Assembly: GCF_020400725.1 (NCBI RefSeq)
Contig: NZ_JAINVG010000009.1
Span: 62,001 to 126,000 of the forward strand
Length of the DNA stretch: 64,000 bases
Origin: Streptomyces sp. NK15101
GTDB taxonomy: Bacteria; Actinomycetota; Actinomycetes; Streptomycetales; Streptomycetaceae
Reading direction: 5' to 3'
The notes below the pieces were generated by a model. That model searched no databases, was not told the origin of the DNA, and was given only the letters and a program-made list of their open reading frames with translations. Position numbers and translations under genes: made by a program. Below are positions 43,348 to 52,178 of this stretch, in pieces (within the stretch, counting starts at the first letter, position 1; each line of letters starts with the position of its first letter).

Positions 43348-43381
43348 TTTCGCCCGCGCGAAAACAGTTCGGTGACCGAAC
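43348..43381. promoter_or_regulatory. Dyads between ROK and HxlR genes
   Basis: A perfect operator-like palindrome GTTCGGTGACCGAAC (43367-43381, 7-1-7) lies 23 bases before the HxlR start, with a second dyad TTTCGC/GCGAAA (43348-43363). The first probably binds the HxlR protein for autoregulation. Confidence 0.6.
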
Positions 43382-43403
43382 CTTTCCGCGTTAGGCTCCG
43401 CCC

Positions 43404-43973
43404 ATGACGCTTCCGCGCGACTACCGCGGTCAGACCTGTGCCCTCGCCCGCTCGATGGAGATCGTCGGCGAGCGCTGGACGCTGCTGATCCTGCGCGACG
43501 CCTTCTACGGGGTCCGCAGGTTCGGTGAGTTCGCCGCGCACCTGGGCGTCCCCCGGGCCGTCCTCGCCGACCGGCTCGCCACCCTCACCGAGGCGGGCGT
43601 CCTGGTGCGCCGCCCCGAGACGGGCACGGGCCGCCGCGAGGTCTACGGGCTCACGCCCAAGGGGGTGGCGCTCTGGCCCGCCGTCCGTGCGCTCACCGCC
43701 TGGGGCGAGGAGTTCCACGCGGCGGAGGGCGGGCCGCGCCGCGTCTTCCTGCACGTCCAGGACGAGGCGCCGCTCGAACCGGACGGGCGCTGCACCGGCT
43801 GCGGCTCGGCCGTGCCCGTCCAGGACGTCCTGGTCGCCCCCGGCCCGGGGCTCGCCCCCTCGGCCCCGGACGACGACCCGGTGACGGCGGCGCTCGCCCG
43901 GCCGCACCGGCTGCTCTCCCCTCTGCTCACCACCGCGCCCCCGAGGCGCCCCACGAAGGGTTCACCCCGATGA
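43404..43973 (+). CDS. HxlR-family transcriptional regulator
   Basis: 189 residues. Winged-helix domain with the family core ALARSMEIVGERWTLLILRD, FYGVRRFGEFAAHLGVPRAV, then ADRLATLTEAGVLVRRPE. The C-terminal 90 residues extend beyond a usual HxlR (about 110-120 residues) and contain CTGCGSAV, a possible metal or redox site. It overlaps the reductase gene by four bases (ATGA), so it probably controls it. Confidence 0.9.
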   Translation: MTLPRDYRGQTCALARSMEIVGERWTLLILRDAFYGVRRFGEFAAHLGVPRAVLADRLATLTEAGVLVRRPETGTGRREVYGLTPKGVALWPAVRALTAWGEEFHAAEGGPRRVFLHVQDEAPLEPDGRCTGCGSAVPVQDVLVAPGPGLAPSAPDDDPVTAALARPHRLLSPLLTTAPPRRPTKGSPR

Positions 43974-44902
43974 AGATCCTGGTCGTCGGCGCCGGTGCCA
44001 CCGGTGGCTACTTCGGCGCCCTGCTCGCCCGCGCGGGCGAGGACGTCACCTTCCTGGTCCGCCCGGCCCGGGCGGCCGCGCTGCGCGAGCGCGGGCTGCG
44101 GGTCGTGGGCCGCGACGAGGAGTGGGCGGTGGAGCCCCGCCTCGTCACGGCCGGCGAGCTGCGCGAGCCGTACGACCTCGTCCTGCTGTCGGTGAAGTCC
44201 ACCGGGCTCGACCGGGCGATCGAGGACGTCGCGCCGGCCGTCGGACCGGACACGGCGGTCGTGCCGCTCCTCAACGGCCTCGCCCACATCGACGCCCTCA
44301 ACGCCCGCTTCGGCGCGCCGGCCGTCCTCGGCGGCGTGGCCAAGGTGGTGACCGCCCTCGACGACTCGGGCGACATCCGGCGGCTCGCGCCGCTGGCCCA
44401 TCTGTCCTTCGGGGAGCAGGACGGGACGGTCTCCGCGCGCGTGGAGCGGATCCGGAAGGTCCTCGACGGGGCGGGGATCGACGCGCCGGTGCCGGCGGAC
44501 GTCCTCACGGCGATGTGGCACAAGTGGGTGTTCATCACCACGTTCGGCGCGGTGACGAGCCTGATGCGCGGCACGGTCGGCGACGTGTACGACGTGCCGG
44601 GCGGCCCCGCTCTCGGCCCGGCGCTGCTCGACGAGGCCGCCGCGGTCGCCGCCGCGGCCGGGCACCCCGTACCGGAGGAGGAGCGGGCGGCGACGCTCGC
44701 CGTGGTGTCCGCGCCGGGTTCGCCGATGGTGCCGTCGCTCTACCGCGATCTGGCGGCGGGCCGCCCGACCGAGGTCGAGCACCTCTTCGGCGACCTGACC
44801 GCCCGGGCCCGCGCCCTGGGCGTGGCGACCCCGCTGCTCGACCTGGCGACGCTGCACCTGCGCGTCCACCAGCGCCGGGTCACGGCTGCCGCGGGGGTCT
44901 GA
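43970..44902 (+). CDS. Ketopantoate reductase-like oxidoreductase (PanE/ApbA)
   Basis: 310 residues. NADPH-binding Rossmann start MKILVVGAGATGGYFGALLA, then VLLSVKSTGLDRAI, the LNGL motif in VVPLLNGLAHIDAL, and the catalytic Lys in MWHKWVFITTFGAVTSL. PanE reduces 2-dehydropantoate in coenzyme A synthesis, but many paralogues act on other 2-keto acids; pairing with an HxlR regulator rather than pan genes suggests a specialised substrate. Confidence 0.88.
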   Translation: MKILVVGAGATGGYFGALLARAGEDVTFLVRPARAAALRERGLRVVGRDEEWAVEPRLVTAGELREPYDLVLLSVKSTGLDRAIEDVAPAVGPDTAVVPLLNGLAHIDALNARFGAPAVLGGVAKVVTALDDSGDIRRLAPLAHLSFGEQDGTVSARVERIRKVLDGAGIDAPVPADVLTAMWHKWVFITTFGAVTSLMRGTVGDVYDVPGGPALGPALLDEAAAVAAAAGHPVPEEERAATLAVVSAPGSPMVPSLYRDLAAGRPTEVEHLFGDLTARARALGVATPLLDLATLHLRVHQRRVTAAAGV

Positions 44903-44911
44903 CGGGAGGAG

Positions 44912-44937
44912 GTCGTCTCCCCCGCCCGGGAGACGAC
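44912..44937 (+). terminator. 10-bp hairpin after panE-like gene
   Basis: GTCGTCTCCC (44912-44921) pairs with GGGAGACGAC (44928-44937) across CCGCCC, ten bases after the stop. Confidence 0.72.
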
Positions 44938-44991
44938 GGGGCCACCAGGGCGACGCCGGGCCCCCGGTCCGGCGGCAGTCCGGTCGGCATG

Positions 44992-45186
44992 ATGAAACTC
45001 AAGGCCCTTCCGGGTGTGCCTCGTTGGGCCGCCGTCGCCTCCCACGCCGTGCCGCTGGTCGTCCTGCCGTCCGACCTCTGGCGCGTCGCCCTGACGTTCG
45101 GCGCGCCGGTGGCCCGGGTCGACGGCCCGACTCCCGGCCCGGCCGTCTACCGACTCGGACTCACCGCCCTCGCCGAGCTGCTCGAT
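44992..45186 (+). pseudogene. Truncated start of a small multi-helix membrane protein
   Basis: The frame reads MKLKALPGVPRWAAVASHAV, PLVVLPSDLWRVALTFGAPV, and then YRLGLTALAELLD, which matches from memory the first third of a common Streptomyces membrane protein of about 160 residues (where the text continues LLTLGLVRPWGE...). After AELL the sequence becomes Pro/Arg-rich and runs into the SMI1/KNR4 gene on the other strand. I read it as a truncated remnant. The match rests on memory only. Confidence 0.5.
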
Positions 45187-45277
45187 CGCGTACCACCGCC
45201 GCCGTACGGCCCGCGGGAAGGCCGCGGCAGGGGTCGTGTGAGACCGCTTCAAGCTCCCAGCGCCTCGCCCCCGGCCC

Positions 45278-45883
45278 CTACCGGTCGGCGGGCACGGGCT
45301 CGCCGGAGTACCGGTCCAGGCCCGCTTTCCAGCGTCGCTGCTGCTCCAGCCAGTGCACGTAACGCGGTGCGTCACCGAGCCGGACGCTGATCGGGTAGGG
45401 GTCGAACTCGTCCAGGAGCAGCTTGCGGAGGAACTCGGCCATGCCGCAGGGGAACAGGGTGAAGTCCTCGCGGGTGTGGCGACCGCAGACCAGGACGGGC
45501 CACCGGTCGGGGTCGGGGTCGGTCGTCAGCCAGCAGAGGATGTCCGCGCCGGAGGTGACGCCCCAGGCGAGGATGTGCTCCGGGTCGATGTCGAGGCCTT
45601 CCTGGCCGTGCAGCATCTCCCAGGTGTGACGGGCGTTCTCGGTCTCCTCCTCGAAGGTGCCGGGATCCCACTGGGGGTACTCCTTCGGCAGCGGCATGAG
45701 GACGCTCACCTCCCCCACCGTCCCGAACGTGCCGGCGCCCCAGAGGGACATGAAGGCCGTGCAGTCCCGCGGGAGTCGCGTGCCCCACCGTTCTTCCGCG
45801 GCCGTCCAGTCGATCTCCTCGTCGCTGCCGAGATCCGCCGGAAGGACCTCGGCCGGCAATGCGATGTCCGTCGCGTCCTCCAC
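45278..45883 (-). CDS. SMI1/KNR4 (SUKH) family protein
   Basis: 201 residues from GTG at 45883. The SUKH fold is indicated by EEIDWTAAEERWGTRLPRDC, then TAFMSLWGAGTFGTVGEVSV, and LAWGVTSGADILCWLTTD. SUKH proteins often serve as immunity proteins to polymorphic or contact-dependent toxins, or as regulators. No toxin gene is next to it, so it may be an orphan immunity gene. Start supported by AAGGGG upstream. Confidence 0.8.
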   Translation of the reverse strand: MEDATDIALPAEVLPADLGSDEEIDWTAAEERWGTRLPRDCTAFMSLWGAGTFGTVGEVSVLMPLPKEYPQWDPGTFEEETENARHTWEMLHGQEGLDIDPEHILAWGVTSGADILCWLTTDPDPDRWPVLVCGRHTREDFTLFPCGMAEFLRKLLLDEFDPYPISVRLGDAPRYVHWLEQQRRWKAGLDRYSGEPVPADR

Positions 45884-46018
45884 GGCAGCCCCTTCGATCC
45901 GATGAGATCGCCGAGCCTACGAGAACGCACCGACAACCGCGCGACGGAGCCGGTCGGCGCCCGGGGGTCATGCGGTTTTCCGTGGCAGCGGGAGACCAGG
46001 GCCTGTCCGGAAAGCCCC

Positions 46019-46417
46019 CTAGGCCGGTGCGTCCGCGGCGGGCCGGGCACGCCGTGCGCGGTTCCGCAGGTGGACGACGAGCGGGAGGGCCGATGCGATC
46101 AGCGCCATCACGGCGGCGCCGACCCAGTGCCGCGTCTCCTGGCCGATGAGCAGGCACGAGACGGCACCGAAGCAGGCGCCCGCGGCCGGGACCAGGGCCG
46201 CGTGCCGGCCGGCGGGCGTATCGGTGAGGGAGGCCACGCCGAGGTAGGCGACGATGAAGCCGGCGAACAGGGCGAACGTGTACCACTCCCCGCCGTCGGG
46301 TAGGGCGTAGCCCCTGCGGGTTCGCTCCAGCCCCAGGTCGACCGCCCCGGCGACCGCCCAGAAGAACGCGCTGGAGGCCACCACGCCGAGAGCGACGCGC
46401 CACGCCGTGTTCGTCAT
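46019..46417 (-). CDS. Four-helix membrane protein, function unknown
   Basis: 132 residues from the ATG at 46417; the longer open frame adds a basic, promoter-like stretch. Helices: VALGVVASSAFFWAVAGAV, WYTFALFAGFIVAYLGVASL, ALVPAAGACFGAVSCLLIG and WVGAAVMALIASALPLVVHL. Not recognised. Confidence 0.65.
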   Translation of the reverse strand: MTNTAWRVALGVVASSAFFWAVAGAVDLGLERTRRGYALPDGGEWYTFALFAGFIVAYLGVASLTDTPAGRHAALVPAAGACFGAVSCLLIGQETRHWVGAAVMALIASALPLVVHLRNRARRARPAADAPA

Positions 46418-46541
46418 GCCGGGATCGTACGGGCGGGAGGCGGAATTCGGCCAGGACGGTGTTCCGATCCGCCGTGGGCGCGGGCGCGAGAACGCCGGCA
46501 CGCGGCCGGCCGCCGCCCGGCCCTCATGGTCGGCAGCCGCC

Positions 46542-46587
46542 CGGTTCTCACGGCCGGTGGCTGCGCGGTTCTCACGGCCGGCGGCTG
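46542..46587. repeat. 22-bp near-perfect direct repeat
   Basis: CGGTTCTCACGGCCGG followed by (T/C)GGCTG occurs at 46542-46563 and 46566-46587, with a weaker third copy upstream near 46518. It overlaps the 3' end of the 46572 gene. Confidence 0.75.
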
Positions 46588-46799
46588 CCGCGGATGTAGT
46601 TGTCGCTCGCCGTGGGCGGGGAGTTGTGGGCGCCGAGGCCGAAGGAGACCCGGTCGGCCTGGGCCTGGCGGAGGGCCTGCTGTTCCCGGAGCACGCCGTC
46701 GACCGTGTCCGCCCGGCCGCCGCCCCTGCGGAGCAGGGTGATGGTCAACAGCGCCCCGACGCAGCCCAGTACGCCGAAAAGGATCAGTAGAGCGGTCAT
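46572..46799 (-). CDS. Small single-helix membrane protein, function unknown
   Basis: 75 residues. One N-terminal helix (TALLILFGVLGCVGALLTIT), a basic stop-transfer stretch LLRRGGGRAD, then a soluble tail with EQQALRQAQADRVSFGLGAH. The layout matches small Streptomyces membrane proteins of unknown role. Its last codons lie in a repeated sequence. Confidence 0.6.
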   Translation of the reverse strand: MTALLILFGVLGCVGALLTITLLRRGGGRADTVDGVLREQQALRQAQADRVSFGLGAHNSPPTASDNYIRGSRRP

Positions 46800-46888
46800 G
46801 GTGTTCCCCCGTCGTCTTCCGCAGGGTAACCCGGAGATCGCGGGCGGAACAGGGCTTCGCGAGCCGCACGCGGCGGTCCCGCCGTCCG

Positions 46889-48364
46889 TCAGCTCAGGAG
46901 CGTCGGTGTCGCCGCGGCGAGGACCGTCGCGATGCGGTCCCAGGCCTGCTCGTCGCGCGGAGCCGGGGGCAGTTGCGCTCCGGTGCCCGTGCCCCAGGCG
47001 GTGGCCAGGGCCACCGGGTCGGAGCCGGTGACGGCGCCCGCGGCGAGGGCCGCGGCGCCGAGGGCGACGAGTTCGGTGGCGGCGGGGACGATCAGGGAGC
47101 GCCCGGAGAGCCTGCGGACGGTCTCGGTCCAGGCCCGGCCTCGCGCGCCGCCGCCGACGAGGCGCAGCGGGCGGTCCCGTACGCCGGGGGCGGCGGGGTC
47201 GAGGCCGCAGGCGGCGAGGAGTTCGTCGAGGGCGCGCAGCACGGTGAAGGCCGCGCCCTCGTAGGCGGCGCCGAGGACGGCCCTGGGGTCGGTGTCGTGC
47301 CGGAGGCCGGTGACGAGCCCGGCGGCGTGCGGGAGGTCGGGGGTGCGTTCGCCGTCGAGGTACGGGAGGACGACGACGTCGCCGCCGGGGGCGGCGTCCT
47401 CGCGGTCGAGGCCGAGGAGCGTGGCGAACCGGTCGACGGCGAGGGTGCAGTTGAGGGTGCAGCCGAGCGGCAGGTACGTGCCGTCGGTGGCGGCGAAGCC
47501 GGCGAGGCCGGGGGCGACGGGGCGGGTGCGGGTCGCGGCGAAGACGGTGCCGGAGGTGCCGAGGCTGACGACGGGGTGGTCGAGCAGGCCCGCGCCGCCG
47601 AGCCCGAGTCCGACGGCGGCGGCCATGTTGTCGCCGGTCCCGGCGGCGACGGCGACCGTGCGGGGCAGGCCGAGCGCTTCGGCGGCGGCGGCGGTGAGGG
47701 TGCCGACGCGGGTGGCGCCGGACGGGGCGACGGTCGGCAGCAGGGCCGGGTCAAGGCCGACGAGGTCGAGGACGTCGGGGTCGTAGGCGCGGGTGGCGGT
47801 GCCGTACCAGCAGGTGCCGGAGGCGTCCCCGGGGTCGGTGACGGCGGATCCGGAGAGGCGTTCGGTGAGGTGGTCGTGCGGAAGGCGGACGCCGGCCGTC
47901 GCGGCGGCGTGGTGCGGCTCGTGCTCGCGGAGCCACTGCCATTTGGCCGCGGTCATGGAGGCGACCGGGACGGAGCCGGTCCGCGCCGGCCAGGACGCCG
48001 GGCCGCCGAGGCGGGCGGCGAGGGCGGCCGCCTGGGGGGCGGAGCGCGTGTCGTTCCAGAGCAGCGCGGGGCGGAGGGGGCGGCCGTCGGGGCCGAGGGC
48101 GACGAGGCCGTGCTGCTGGCCGGCGACGGCGATGCCGGTGACGGCCGCCGCCGGGACGTCCGCGTCGCGCACCGCCGCGCGGACGGCCGTGACGAGGGCG
48201 GTCCACCACTCCCCGGGGTCGCTCTCGCGCGCCCCGGCGGAGCCGGTGACGGTGTGCGGTGCGCGGCCGAGGGCGAGGAGCTCGCCGGTGTCGGCGTCGA
48301 CGGCGGCGGCCTTGGCGGACTGCGTGGAGCTGTCCACGCCGATCACCACGGAGCGGCGGCTCAT
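46889..48364 (-). CDS. xylB: Xylulokinase
   Basis: 491 residues, FGGY kinase that phosphorylates D-xylulose to xylulose 5-phosphate. Family marks: VVIGVDSSTQSAKAAAVDAD at the N-terminus, GIAVAGQQHGLVAL, the catalytic Asp in LPHDHLTERLSG with TDPGDASGTCW, and LRLVGGGARGRAWTETV in the ATP domain. The second ATG (48364) is chosen because GAGG lies eight bases upstream; the ATG two codons earlier is too close to it. Divergent from xylA, sharing the promoter region. Confidence 0.93.
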   Translation of the reverse strand: MSRRSVVIGVDSSTQSAKAAAVDADTGELLALGRAPHTVTGSAGARESDPGEWWTALVTAVRAAVRDADVPAAAVTGIAVAGQQHGLVALGPDGRPLRPALLWNDTRSAPQAAALAARLGGPASWPARTGSVPVASMTAAKWQWLREHEPHHAAATAGVRLPHDHLTERLSGSAVTDPGDASGTCWYGTATRAYDPDVLDLVGLDPALLPTVAPSGATRVGTLTAAAAEALGLPRTVAVAAGTGDNMAAAVGLGLGGAGLLDHPVVSLGTSGTVFAATRTRPVAPGLAGFAATDGTYLPLGCTLNCTLAVDRFATLLGLDREDAAPGGDVVVLPYLDGERTPDLPHAAGLVTGLRHDTDPRAVLGAAYEGAAFTVLRALDELLAACGLDPAAPGVRDRPLRLVGGGARGRAWTETVRRLSGRSLIVPAATELVALGAAALAAGAVTGSDPVALATAWGTGTGAQLPPAPRDEQAWDRIATVLAAATPTLLS

Positions 48365-48425
48365 GGGCATGTCCTCACCTTGTCTCTCGGCTGTCGGGGC
48401 TGGCGTCCGGGCGCCCCGTCCCGTA

Positions 48426-48446
48426 TTAGTTATCTCAGAAAACAAA
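48426..48446. promoter_or_regulatory. Candidate XylR operator between xylB and xylA
   Basis: An AT-rich imperfect dyad TTAGTT (48426-48431), nine bases, AACAAA (48441-48446) sits between the divergent genes. ROK-type XylR operators in Gram-positive bacteria have TTAGTTTG-type half sites, so the ROK protein at 42109 is a candidate ligand. Confidence 0.5.
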
Positions 48447-48473
48447 TCTGGCTGCCAGTAGCAGGGAGACGCC

Positions 48474-49640
48474 ATGACCGACTTCTCGCCCACCCCCGGG
48501 GACCGCTTCACCTTCGGCCTGTGGACCGTCGGCTGGCAGGGCCGCGATCCCTTCGGCGAGGCGACCCGCCCCGCCCTCGACCCCGTGGAGGCCGTCGAGC
48601 GGCTCGCCGCCCTCGGTGCGTACGGCATCACCTTCCACGACGACGACCTGATCCCCTTCGGGACGCCGGACGCCGAGCGCGACGCGATCGTCAAGCGCTT
48701 CCGGGGCGCCCTGGACCGCACCGGGCTCGCGGTGCCCATGGCGACCACGAACCTCTTCACGCACCCCGTCTTCAAGGACGGCGCCTTCACCGCCAACGAC
48801 CGGGACGTGCGCCGGTTCGCCCTGCGCAAGACCCTCCGCAACATCGATCTGGCCGTCGAGCTCGGCGCCACCACCTACGTCGCCTGGGGCGGCCGGGAGG
48901 GCGCCGAGTCCGGCGCGGCGAAGGACGTCCGGGTCGCGCTCGACCGGATGAAGGAGGCCTTCGACCTGCTCGGCCAGTACGTCACCGAGCAGGGCTACGA
49001 CCTGCGCTTCGCGATCGAGCCCAAGCCGAACGAGCCGCGCGGCGACATCCTGCTGCCCACGATCGGGCACGCCCTCGCCTTCATCGAGCGGCTGGAGCGC
49101 CCCGAGCTCGTCGGCGTGAACCCGGAGACCGGACACGAGCAGATGGCCGGGCTGAACTTCCCGCACGGCATCGCGCAGGCGCTGTGGGCCGGCAAGCTGT
49201 TCCACATCGACCTGAACGGCCAGTCGGGCATCAAGTACGACCAGGACTTCCGCTTCGGCGCGGGCGACCTGCGGCAGGCGTTCTGGCTGGTGGACCTGCT
49301 GGAGACGGCCGGTTACGCGGGCCCGCGCCACTTCGACTTCAAGCCGGTCCGCACCGACGGCTTCGACGGGGTGTGGGAGTCCGCGAAGAACTGCATGCGG
49401 AACTACCTGATCCTCAAGGACCGCGCGGCGGCCTTCCGTGCCGACCCGGACGTCGTGGCGGCGCTCGCCGCCTCCCGGCTGCCCGAGCTGGCCGTCCCCA
49501 CGGCCGCCGACGGTCTCGCGGCGCTGCTGGCCGATCCCACCGCGTACGAGACGTTCGACCCGGACGCGGCCGCGGAGCGCTCGATGGCCTTCGAGCACCT
49601 GGACCAGCTGGCCATGGAGCACCTGCTCGGCGTGCGCTGA
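48474..49640 (+). CDS. xylA: Xylose isomerase
   Basis: 388 residues, class I (short N-terminus) actinobacterial xylose isomerase converting D-xylose to D-xylulose. Active-site blocks: [14 protein letters not shown] (catalytic His), FTTN-equivalent [26 protein letters not shown], metal ligands in [20 protein letters not shown] and in [19 protein letters not shown] at 48474 with GGGAG seven to eight bases upstream. Divergent from xylB. Confidence 0.97.
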   Translation: MTDFSPTPGDRFTFGLWTVGWQGRDPFGEATRPALDPVEAVERLAALGAYGITFHDDDLIPFGTPDAERDAIVKRFRGALDRTGLAVPMATTNLFTHPVFKDGAFTANDRDVRRFALRKTLRNIDLAVELGATTYVAWGGREGAESGAAKDVRVALDRMKEAFDLLGQYVTEQGYDLRFAIEPKPNEPRGDILLPTIGHALAFIERLERPELVGVNPETGHEQMAGLNFPHGIAQALWAGKLFHIDLNGQSGIKYDQDFRFGAGDLRQAFWLVDLLETAGYAGPRHFDFKPVRTDGFDGVWESAKNCMRNYLILKDRAAAFRADPDVVAALAASRLPELAVPTAADGLAALLADPTAYETFDPDAAAERSMAFEHLDQLAMEHLLGVR

Positions 49641-49655
49641 GGACCGTACGGGCGG

Positions 49656-49850
49656 TCAGCGGCCGGGGAGCGTCGAGCGGCGGACGACCGGTTCCGGCCG
49701 GAGCACCACGTGCTCGTGCCGGTGGTCGGCCGCCTGCTCGCCGGTCTCCTCCAGGAGCGGCTCGGCGGCCTCCGCCCCGAGGGTCGGCGCCGGCTGCCGT
49801 ACGGAGGTCAGGGGTACGGCCGCGGTCGCGGCGAGCGCGAGCAGGGCGCC
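49656..49850 (-). pseudogene. C-terminal remnant of a LacI-family regulator
   Basis: Reading leftward, the frame ends VPLTSVRQPAPTLGAEAAEP, LLEETGEQAADHRHEHVVLR and PEPVVRRSTLPGR, which is the standard closing segment of LacI/GalR proteins (compare LTTIRQPWDR and LPTELVRREST in the intact gene at 52861). Upstream of about 49850 the family pattern vanishes and the HTH and sugar-binding core are missing. It lies just after xylA, so it may once have been a pentose-locus regulator. Confidence 0.65.
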
Positions 49851-49992
49851 CTCGCGCGGGTGCGCCCGGTGGGCGGTGGAGGCCGTGACGCGCTGCGCGG
49901 ACGCGGCCCCTGCGACACTACGTACCGCAGGGCGACGGCGCCGCCTGGGACAGGGCCGCCGCCCGACCCGAACCGTCCCCGAGGAAGCCGTG

Positions 49993-50709
49993 ATGCGTGT
50001 CGCCCTCTTCGTCACCTGCGTCAACGACGCCGTCTTCCCGTCGACGGGCGTGGCCACGGTCCGGCTCCTCGAACGGCTCGGCGTGGCGGTCGACTTCCCG
50101 GCGGCCCAGTCCTGCTGCGGACAGCCGCAGTTCAACACCGGCTACCGCGCGCAGACCGAGCCGCTCGTACGGCGCACGGTGCGGGCCTTCGAGGGCTACG
50201 ACCACGTCGTGACCCCGTCGGGCTCGTGCGCGGCGATGGTCCGCCGCCACTACCCGTCGTTCGGTACGGAGGCGGGGGCCCTGGCGCCTCGCGTGTACGA
50301 GCTGACGGAGTTCCTGGTGGACGTGCTCGGCGTGACGGACGTGGGCGCGTACTTCCCGCACCGGGTGACGTACCACCCGTCCTGTCACGGCCTGCGGCTC
50401 CTCGGGCTCGGGGAGCGGCCGCGGCGGCTCCTGGAGGCGGTGAAGGGCCTGGAGCTGGTGGAGCTGCCGGGCGCGGAGGAGTGCTGCGGCTTCGGCGGCA
50501 CGTTCGCGGTGAAGAACCCGGACGTCTCGGCGGCGATGGGCGCCGACAAGATCAAGAACGCGCTGTCCACGGGCGCGGAGGTCCTGTGCGGCGCGGACAA
50601 CTCCTGTCTGCTGCACGTGGGCGGCATGCTGAGGCGGCAGGAGGCGCCGCTGCGGGCGCTGCACCTGGCGGAGATCCTGGCGAGCACGGAAGAGGAGCCC
50701 TGGGCATGA
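49993..50709 (+). CDS. lutA: L-lactate oxidation Fe-S protein LutA
   Basis: 238 residues. Two CCG domains with Cys clusters QSCCGQPQFNTGY and GAEECCGFGGTF, plus YHPSCHGLRLLG, typical of LutA/YkgE/GlcF-like subunits. Part of the LutABC complex that oxidises L-lactate to pyruvate. ATG at 49993 has GAGGAA six bases upstream; a GTG just before it is also possible. Overlaps lutB by four bases. Confidence 0.93.
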   Translation: MRVALFVTCVNDAVFPSTGVATVRLLERLGVAVDFPAAQSCCGQPQFNTGYRAQTEPLVRRTVRAFEGYDHVVTPSGSCAAMVRRHYPSFGTEAGALAPRVYELTEFLVDVLGVTDVGAYFPHRVTYHPSCHGLRLLGLGERPRRLLEAVKGLELVELPGAEECCGFGGTFAVKNPDVSAAMGADKIKNALSTGAEVLCGADNSCLLHVGGMLRRQEAPLRALHLAEILASTEEEPWA

Positions 50710-52130
50710 GCGGGACCTATCTGGGGATGCCGGCCTTCCCGGAGGCGGCGCGGGAGGCCGTCCGTGACGAGCGGCTGCGCGCCAACCTCCGGCACGCGAC
50801 CCACACCATCCGGGACAAGCGGGCGCGGGCGGTGGCCGAGCTGGACGACTGGGCCGCGCTGCGCGAGGCCGGCAGGCGCGTCAAGGACGAGACGCTCCGC
50901 CACCTCGACGCGCACCTCCTCCGGTTGGAGGAGTCGGTGACGGCGGCGGGCGGCACGGTGCACTGGGCGGCGGACGCGGCCGAGGCCAACCGGATCGTCA
51001 CAGAGCTGGTGAAGGCGACCGGCGAAAGCGAGGTCGTCAAGGTCAAGTCGATGGCCACCCAGGAGATCGGGCTCAACGAGCACCTGGAGGCCGAGGGGAT
51101 CCGCGCCTACGAGACCGACCTCGCCGAGCTGATCGTGCAGCTCGGCGAGGACCGCCCCTCGCACATCCTGGTCCCGGCGATCCACCGCAACCGCGGCGAG
51201 ATCCGGGACGTCTTCCGCGAGAAGATGGCGAGTTGGGGCCGCCCGGCACCGGAGGGACTGAGCGACGCCCCGGCCGAGTTGGCGGAGGCGGCCCGGCTGC
51301 ACCTGCGGGAGAAGTTCCTGCGGGCGAAGGTCGGGATCTCGGGGGCGAACTTCATGGTCGCCGAGACCGGCACCCTCGTCGTCGTCGAGTCCGAGGGCAA
51401 CGGCCGCATGTGCCTGACCCTGCCCGAGACCCTCATCTCCGTCGTCGGCATCGAGAAGGTCGTCCCCACCTGGCGGGACCTGGAGGTCTTCCTCCAGACG
51501 CTCCCCCGCTCCTCGACGGCCGAGCGGATGAACCCGTACACGAGCATGTGGACCGGCACCACCGACGGAGACGGACCGAGCGCCTTCCACCTGGTGCTCC
51601 TCGACAACGGCCGCACCGACGTCCTCGCCGACGAGGTGGGGCGTCAGGCGCTGCGCTGCATCCGCTGCTCGGCCTGCCTCAACGTCTGCCCGGTGTACGA
51701 GCGGGCCGGCGGTCACGCGTACGGCTCGGTCTACCCCGGCCCGATCGGCGCGATCCTCACCCCGCAGCTGCGGGGCACCGCGAGCGAGGTCGACGCCTCG
51801 CTGCCCTACGCCTCCTCGCTGTGCGGCGCCTGCTACGAGGTGTGCCCGGTCGCCATCGACATGCCCGAGGTGCTCGTGCGCCTGCGGGAGAAGGTCGCCG
51901 GGGAGGGCGGCAAGGGCCACCGCCTGGAGAGGGCCGCGATCAAGGCCTCCACATGGGTCCTGGACCACCCCGGCGTGCTCGGGGCCGGGGAGCGCCTCGC
52001 GTCCGCCACCCGCAAGCTGCACCCGAGGAAGCTGCCCGGGCCCGTCGCCGGCCGGTGGACGGAGAGCCGCGACCTGCCCGAGATGCCCGCCGAACCGTTC
52101 CGCGACTGGTGGAGGAGGAACCGGACGTGA
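50706..52130 (+). CDS. lutB: L-lactate oxidation iron-sulfur protein LutB
   Basis: 474 residues. N-terminal LUD domain (KVKSMATQEIGLNEHLEAEG, GISGANFMVAETGTLVVVES) and two 4Fe-4S motifs, CIRCSACLNVCPVYE and CGACYEVCPVAIDMPE. Same length and order as LutB/YkgF. ATG overlaps the lutA stop. The C-terminus WWRRNRT is encoded by the first copy of a 23-bp repeat that also carries a spare GTG start. Confidence 0.94.
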   Translation: MSGTYLGMPAFPEAAREAVRDERLRANLRHATHTIRDKRARAVAELDDWAALREAGRRVKDETLRHLDAHLLRLEESVTAAGGTVHWAADAAEANRIVTELVKATGESEVVKVKSMATQEIGLNEHLEAEGIRAYETDLAELIVQLGEDRPSHILVPAIHRNRGEIRDVFREKMASWGRPAPEGLSDAPAELAEAARLHLREKFLRAKVGISGANFMVAETGTLVVVESEGNGRMCLTLPETLISVVGIEKVVPTWRDLEVFLQTLPRSSTAERMNPYTSMWTGTTDGDGPSAFHLVLLDNGRTDVLADEVGRQALRCIRCSACLNVCPVYERAGGHAYGSVYPGPIGAILTPQLRGTASEVDASLPYASSLCGACYEVCPVAIDMPEVLVRLREKVAGEGGKGHRLERAAIKASTWVLDHPGVLGAGERLASATRKLHPRKLPGPVAGRWTESRDLPEMPAEPFRDWWRRNRT

Positions 52131-52178
52131 CCGACCTGCCCGTGCGGAACCCCGCGAGGAGGAACCGGACGTGACCGA
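52112..52178 (+). repeat. 23-bp direct repeat duplicating the lutC start region
   Basis: Identical copies at 52112-52134 and 52156-52178 (44-base period), each with GAGGAGG, the ACGTGACCGA start context and a GTG. Copy one overlaps the lutB stop; copy two holds the lutC start. Between the GTGs runs a 15-codon frame (VTDLPVRNPARRNRT) that itself ends in a GTGA overlap with lutC. Confidence 0.9.

Noticed and set aside
45990..46025. CAGGGCCTGTCCGGAAAGCCCC resembling an insertion-sequence end (viewed as two shorter blocks, CAGGGCCTGTCC and GGAAAGCCCC)
   Set aside because: No matching inverted copy, transposase fragment or target duplication was found nearby.
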